This document shows positions 6,680 through 10,214 of a DNA stretch of 10,214 nt, one piece after another. The notes beneath the pieces were generated by a model. That model did no database searches. It was not told where the DNA came from and was given only the letters and a program-made list of their open reading frames with translations. Within the stretch, counting starts at the first letter, position 1, and the number at the start of each line of letters is the position of its first letter. This DNA is from Synergistaceae bacterium (lineage in GTDB: Bacteria > Synergistota > Synergistia > Synergistales > Thermovirgaceae), in contig DMCT01000140.1 of NCBI GenBank assembly GCA_003446665.1, positions 17,281 to 27,494 of the forward strand. The letters are read 5' to 3'. The translations under genes were made by a program, and so were the position numbers.

Positions 6680-7896
6680 AGCGACCCCTCCCCGCCAATA
6701 AACTCTTCGTGCAGCGACTTGACGGCCTTTTCAATATCACTTGACGCAACTACGCAGGTTATGGACATCGACGTGGAAGATATCATGTCGATGTTTATGC
6801 CTTCTGCGGCGAGGTTGGAAAACATCCTGGACGGAACTTCCGGATGGTTGGCCATACCGGCGCCGATAACTGTAACTTTTCCGATCTCGGTATCGAAGGC
6901 CACCCCCTGGGCTCCGATCTCCTTTACTATGTCCCTGCAAATATCTATAGCCTCGCCCAAAAATTCTTTTTTCACCAAAAATGCTATGTCGTTTACCTGC
7001 CCTCTCATCACGCTCTGGATGATCATTTCCGCGCCCACACCTTCTTCGCTGAGAGCCCCAAACAACCTTGCCGCGATTCCAGGAACGTCAGGAACTCCGA
7101 GAACGGCCACCTTGGCGACGTTCCTGTCGCTTGCTATGGACCTGACAATAAGGCTTTCACAAACATCTTCACGCATTATCCATGTCCCCTCTTCCTCTGA
7201 GAAAGTGCCTGCAACAAAAAGCGGCACTTCGTAACGGGCCGCCATTTCCACGCTCCTCGCCTGAATGACCTTTGCACCTGCCGCGGCCATTTCCATGCAT
7301 TCGCCATAGGAAATCCTGGGCAATTTCCTGGCGTCGCCCACTATTCGCGGGTCCGCCGAGTATATGCCGGGCACATCCTTCAAAAACGAACACACCTCTG
7401 CCTCAAGCGCCGCGGCGAGCGCCACTGCCGACAGGTCCGACCCGCCCCTTCCCAGGGTTATGACATCTCTGTTTGCACTTTCCGCCTGAAAGCCTGCCAC
7501 TATAGGGACCTTGCCTTCGTCCAGCAGTCTGGCTACCGGACGGGGATCAACCGCCGTTATCCTTCCGTCGCCGTAACGGCCCTTTCCCCGGATCCCGGCC
7601 TCGGACCCTGAAAGGGACATTGCCTTTATCCCCTTGCGCTCCAGAGCCATTGCCAAAAGCGCCACGCTTTGCTGTTCGCCTGTTGAAAGGAGGCGGTCCA
7701 CTTCCCGGCAGTGACGACCCGCCGAGACGCAACGCGCCAGGTCGATGAGCCTGTCGGTGCTCCCATGCATGGCTGAAACCACCGCAACGACCTGTATACC
7801 CTTTTGCCTGTACCGGGCTATCTTGTCGGCCATGATTTCCATATCATCCAGGGATCGAAGCGAACTGCCCCCGAATTTGAAGACTTCCAGACCCAT
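6676..7896 (-). CDS. lysC: Aspartokinase
   Basis: Aspartokinase phosphorylates aspartate with ATP, the first step of the aspartate amino-acid family. The 406-residue protein has the kinase motif KFGGSSL near the start (K7), the substrate/nucleotide motif TLGRGGSDLSAVALAAAL at about 147-164, and FLKDVPGIYSADPR. It ends with a pair of ACT-type regulatory domains (from about residue 262: VAKVAVLGVPDVPGIAARLF, then VTVIGAGMANHPEVPSRMF). This is the monofunctional architecture of the LysC/aspartokinase II class; which end product inhibits it cannot be read from the sequence. No homoserine dehydrogenase domain is fused. The ATG at 7896 lies two bases after the thrB stop and has AGGTGG upstream. The position inside a threonine operon suggests it serves the threonine branch, although its product also feeds lysine and diaminopimelate. 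Confidence 0.96.
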   Translation of the reverse strand: MGLEVFKFGGSSLRSLDDMEIMADKIARYRQKGIQVVAVVSAMHGSTDRLIDLARCVSAGRHCREVDRLLSTGEQQSVALLAMALERKGIKAMSLSGSEAGIRGKGRYGDGRITAVDPRPVARLLDEGKVPIVAGFQAESANRDVITLGRGGSDLSAVALAAALEAEVCSFLKDVPGIYSADPRIVGDARKLPRISYGECMEMAAAGAKVIQARSVEMAARYEVPLFVAGTFSEEEGTWIMREDVCESLIVRSIASDRNVAKVAVLGVPDVPGIAARLFGALSEEGVGAEMIIQSVMRGQVNDIAFLVKKEFLGEAIDICRDIVKEIGAQGVAFDTEIGKVTVIGAGMANHPEVPSRMFSNLAAEGINIDMISSTSMSITCVVASSDIEKAVKSLHEEFIGGEGSL

Positions 7897-7898
7897 GC

Positions 7899-8861
7899 TC
7901 AGGCCACCTCCCTGGCGTTTCTTTCAGGCGGGACATCATCAAGAGAAGCCCCTTCCTCATCTACATTGAGGACAAAAAACCGGGACCTTACGCCGTTTTC
8001 GGAAAAAACGCGACACATGGCCTCGGCCACGTCCCCGGGAGTACCCTGGGCGATGGCCAAAACGCTGGGACCGGACCCGCTTATCGCCACGCCCAGGCAG
8101 TTTCTGACGGTCTTTACAGCGTCCAGGATCCGGTCTCCGCCTGGAAAAAGTTTCGAGCGGAAGGGCTGGTGAAGCCGGTCGTCCATCGCCCAGGGTAGAT
8201 TTTCCCACTTGCCCGCCGCCCAGGACGCGGCAAGCAGTGCCGCCCTGTTAAGGGAAAAGACGGCGTCGTTCATGTCGACTTGCTTCGGAAGGACCTTTCT
8301 GGCGTCCTCGGTCCTGACCTGAACGTCCGGGACGGCCACCACCGCGGTTATCCTTTCGGGAGGCGGAGGCAGCTTGACGTACCTGAGTTCCTCCCCGTCC
8401 ACGCAGCTTACGACAAGCCCCCCCAGACAACAGGGCACCACGTTGTCGGGGTGGCCTTCGATGGCCACCATAACAGGGAGAAGTTTTTCCACCGGCAAAG
8501 GCTCATCCCTTACGGCATTTGCCAGCAACACGCCTCCCGCTACCGCACTGGCGCTGCTCCCGAGCCCCCTGCACAGGGGAATCGCGTTGAGGCATCGAAG
8601 ACTCAGTCCGGGCGGCTCGATACCCCACTTTCTGCATGCTTTTTCGTAGCTTTGGATGACTAGGTTCGACGCCTCGTCGGAAAGCTCGGAGCTTCCCTCG
8701 CCTATGACCTCCACTTTATAAGCGCCCGGCTCGTCGACTCCGATCACGTCGTAGAAGTTGTACAAAGTAAGAGCCAGGCCGATGGTATCGAAACCGGACC
8801 CCAGGTTCGCCGTAGTCGCCGGCACTCGGACCCTGACGCCCTCCAGATCGGGGTATCTCAT
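7899..8861 (-). CDS. thrB: Homoserine kinase (GHMP family)
   Basis: ThrB phosphorylates the hydroxyl of homoserine with ATP to give O-phosphohomoserine, the substrate of ThrC. The 320-residue protein shows the three GHMP kinase motifs. The first is VPATTANLGSGFDTIGLAL near residues 13-31, the second is the ATP-binding IPLCRGLGSSASAVAGG at about 94-110, and the third is the C-terminal AISGSGPSVLAIA. The EGHPDNVVP segment after motif 2 is typical of ThrB rather than of mevalonate or galactose kinases. The ATG at 8861 overlaps the thrC stop in an ATGA arrangement (8861-8858). It has a near-perfect ribosome-binding site, GGAGGTGAT (8876-8868), six bases upstream inside the thrC coding sequence, so the start is firm. 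Confidence 0.97.
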   Translation of the reverse strand: MRYPDLEGVRVRVPATTANLGSGFDTIGLALTLYNFYDVIGVDEPGAYKVEVIGEGSSELSDEASNLVIQSYEKACRKWGIEPPGLSLRCLNAIPLCRGLGSSASAVAGGVLLANAVRDEPLPVEKLLPVMVAIEGHPDNVVPCCLGGLVVSCVDGEELRYVKLPPPPERITAVVAVPDVQVRTEDARKVLPKQVDMNDAVFSLNRAALLAASWAAGKWENLPWAMDDRLHQPFRSKLFPGGDRILDAVKTVRNCLGVAISGSGPSVLAIAQGTPGDVAEAMCRVFSENGVRSRFFVLNVDEEGASLDDVPPERNAREVA

Positions 8862-9901
8862 GCTTCCATCACCTCCATAAGCGCTTCCCTGTTTGCCTCT
8901 ACTTCGACGGGATGGCCTATCCTCTCGAGTACCACATTAGGATCCTTGAGACCGGAACCAGTCAACACGGCGACGACCCTGAGGCCTGGGTGCAAGGACC
9001 CCTCGGCCGCCAATTTGAAAAGACCGGCGATTCCCGCACATGAAGCGGGTTCGGCAAAGACGCCTTCCCTGGAAGCGAGCAGCTTTTGGGCTTTTAGGAT
9101 CTCTTCGTCCGAAACGGCTATAAATCTGCCGCCGCTCATGCGCACCGCCCAGCGCGCCCTTTTGCCGTTGACCGGCTTTCCGATCCGGATCGCAGTGGCT
9201 ACCGTTTCGGGATACGAACAGGGAGAATCAAGGGCTAAAGGAGCTGCACCGGCTGCCTGGACTCCGAACATGGATGGTACCTTCGTGCCCTTTTTGAGGC
9301 GTGCATACTGCACGAACCCCGCCCACCATGCGGTGATGTTACCGGCGTTTCCAACCGGGAGGACCACTGCGTCGGGAAAGCCCCCGAGTTCGTCGCAGAC
9401 CTCCCAGGCACCGCTTCTTTGGCCCCACAGGCGGTACCGGTTGACGGAGTTTACTATGGCCATTTTCTTTTCGGAGGCGATTTCCCTGGCAAGCTCCAGG
9501 GCACGGTCGAAATCCCCCTTGATTGCGATAACTTTCGCCCCATGGATGACGGCCTGGGCGAGTTTGCCCAGGGCGACCTTGCCCGCCGGGAGCAACACGT
9601 AGCAGGGGACACCCGCTCGCGCCGAATAGGCGGCCGCCGAAGCGGAAGTGTTGCCCGTAGAAGCGCAAATCACGGACCTGGCGCCTTCTTCGAGGGCTTT
9701 GGAAACAGCTAAGACCATTCCCCTGTCCTTGAAGGAACCCGTAGGGTTCATCCCCTCGAATTTCCCGAAAAGCTCGATGCCGAGGGTTTCCCCTGTTTTA
9801 GAAAGGGGTAAAAGAGGTGTGCCTCCTTCACCCAAATCAAGACGCGGTGTTCGCTTGTTCAGTGGCAAAAGGAGTTCATAACGCGCAAGTATCCCGGACA
9901 T
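8858..9901 (-). CDS. thrC: Threonine synthase
   Basis: ThrC is a pyridoxal-phosphate enzyme that converts O-phosphohomoserine to threonine. The 347-residue protein has the fold-type II motifs: GEGGTPLLPL, the cofactor lysine K58 in NPTGSFKDRGM, CASTGNTSASAAAYSARAG and the phosphate-binding loop VLPVGNAGN. Its length fits the short bacterial class. The start is the ATG at 9901, with GGGAGG nine bases upstream. The open frame continues in frame to 10207, but those 102 codons translate the T-box leader and its terminator hairpin (low-complexity, Pro/Arg-rich, no match to the family), so they are excluded. It is the first gene of thrC-thrB-lysC-asd and is controlled by the upstream threonine T-box. 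Confidence 0.97.
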   Translation of the reverse strand: MSGILARYELLLPLNKRTPRLDLGEGGTPLLPLSKTGETLGIELFGKFEGMNPTGSFKDRGMVLAVSKALEEGARSVICASTGNTSASAAAYSARAGVPCYVLLPAGKVALGKLAQAVIHGAKVIAIKGDFDRALELAREIASEKKMAIVNSVNRYRLWGQRSGAWEVCDELGGFPDAVVLPVGNAGNITAWWAGFVQYARLKKGTKVPSMFGVQAAGAAPLALDSPCSYPETVATAIRIGKPVNGKRARWAVRMSGGRFIAVSDEEILKAQKLLASREGVFAEPASCAGIAGLFKLAAEGSLHPGLRVVAVLTGSGLKDPNVVLERIGHPVEVEANREALMEVMEA

Positions 9902-9910
9902 TTCTTTCGG

Positions 9911-9916
9911 CCTCCC
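9911..9916 (-). promoter_or_regulatory. Ribosome-binding site deciding the thrC start
   Basis: The minus strand reads GGGAGG, nine bases before the ATG at 9901 and downstream of the T-box terminator. This is the only well-placed site that gives a normal ThrC N-terminus, and it argues against the frame extending upstream through the leader. Confidence 0.8.
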
Positions 9917-9937
9917 TTTATGTGATGCGCCTGGAAT

Positions 9938-9981
9938 ATAAAAAAAGCCCTTTCCGTCTCCAAGGAGACGGAAAGGGCTTT
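9938..9981 (-). terminator. Intrinsic terminator of the T-box leader
   Basis: The transcribed minus strand forms a long GC-rich hairpin. The first arm at 9981-9964 (AAAGCCCUUUCCGUCUCC) pairs perfectly with the second arm at 9961-9944, followed by a U-run (UUUUUUUAUA, about 9946-9937). It lies between the T-box sequence and the thrC ribosome-binding site, so it ends transcription before thrC when charged tRNA-Thr is plentiful. The first arm can alternatively pair with upstream ACGGAA (10015-10010) as part of the antiterminator side. Confidence 0.95.
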
Positions 9982-10206
9982 CATTTGCCTTCCCGCGGTT
10001 CCACTCCGCTTCCGTAAAAGAACCAAAAGGTAATTGGTTTCTACGGCACTCTTCCCGCTGTAAGGGGCGAATCCCCGTCACCTTATCCCCTTGTCGGGGC
10101 CTCGGATCCGGCTCGGAGGGGGTTTTCCCTTCCGGTTGCGGAGGAGGTCTTTCAGCCGGTGGGCCTCCATCTCTGTCCGTACCTTTGAAGGTACTCGTCC
10201 TCTTCA
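9938..10206 (-). promoter_or_regulatory. T-box leader, threonine specific (ACC specifier)
   Basis: This is a tRNA-sensing riboswitch for uncharged tRNA-Thr. On the minus strand, stem I begins GAAGAGGACGAGUA (AGUA at 10195-10192). Pairings are CCUUC (10191-10187) with GAAGG (10132-10128), GAGG with CCUC at the base, and GGAGG with CCUCC near the tip, whose terminal part contains GGCUGAAAG like the conserved GNUG loop. The specifier loop reads GAAA-ACC-C, placing the codon ACC (Thr) at 10123-10121. A stem III hairpin lies at 10012-10046. The T-box element UGGAACCGCG is at 10003-9994, followed by the terminator. The threonine codon agrees with the thrC-thrB genes it controls. The promoter lies beyond the right edge, so the 5' end is approximate. 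Confidence 0.95.
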
Positions 10207-10214
10207 TTGCCTTT

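Noticed and set aside
8946..9602. Plus-strand open frame of 218 codons
   Set aside because: It is antisense to thrC; high GC at third positions leaves the opposite frame open by chance.
9902..10207. Upstream in-frame extension of thrC starting at the ATG at 10207
   Set aside because: It translates the T-box stem I, T-box sequence and terminator; a good ribosome-binding site and a normal ThrC N-terminus occur at 9901.

Overview
The window looks like a core-genome stretch of an anaerobic, diderm bacterium with a moderately GC-rich genome. Three features coexist: outer-membrane lipopolysaccharide transport genes (lptA, lptB), a hydrogenase maturation protease, and regulation usually associated with Firmicutes-like lineages (a perfect CIRCE operator before groES and a tRNA-responsive T-box leader before thrC). 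Synergistota fits this mix best, but that is an inference. Negativicutes, Halanaerobiales or some Deltaproteobacteria would also be possible. No mobile element, CRISPR array, tRNA or rRNA is visible.

Nearly everything is on the minus strand. Reading in the direction of transcription (right to left), the window opens with a T-box leader (about 10206-9938). It has a recognisable stem I, an ACC (threonine) specifier, a T-box sequence and an intrinsic terminator. It controls thrC-thrB-lysC-asd, whose members overlap or nearly touch. The four enzymes make aspartate semialdehyde from aspartate and turn homoserine into threonine; homoserine dehydrogenase (hom) is absent from the window. After an 83-base gap come lptA and lptB, which carry lipopolysaccharide across the periplasm and power its extraction.

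The only plus-strand gene (3762-4238) encodes a HycI-type hydrogenase maturation protease. Its 3' end overlaps the 3' end of lptB, and it starts 42 bases from the divergent murJ.

The left block runs murJ (lipid II flippase), an exported protein of unknown function, a 67-residue zinc-ribbon protein and tsaD (tRNA t6A modification). A 244-base intergenic region follows, with a sigma-A-type promoter and CIRCE operator for groES, which runs off the left edge.

No wholly new system is evident. The most notable points are the threonine T-box, which a simple gene call would mistranslate as an N-terminal extension of ThrC, the uncharacterised exported protein after murJ, and the orphan hydrogenase protease wedged between envelope genes.
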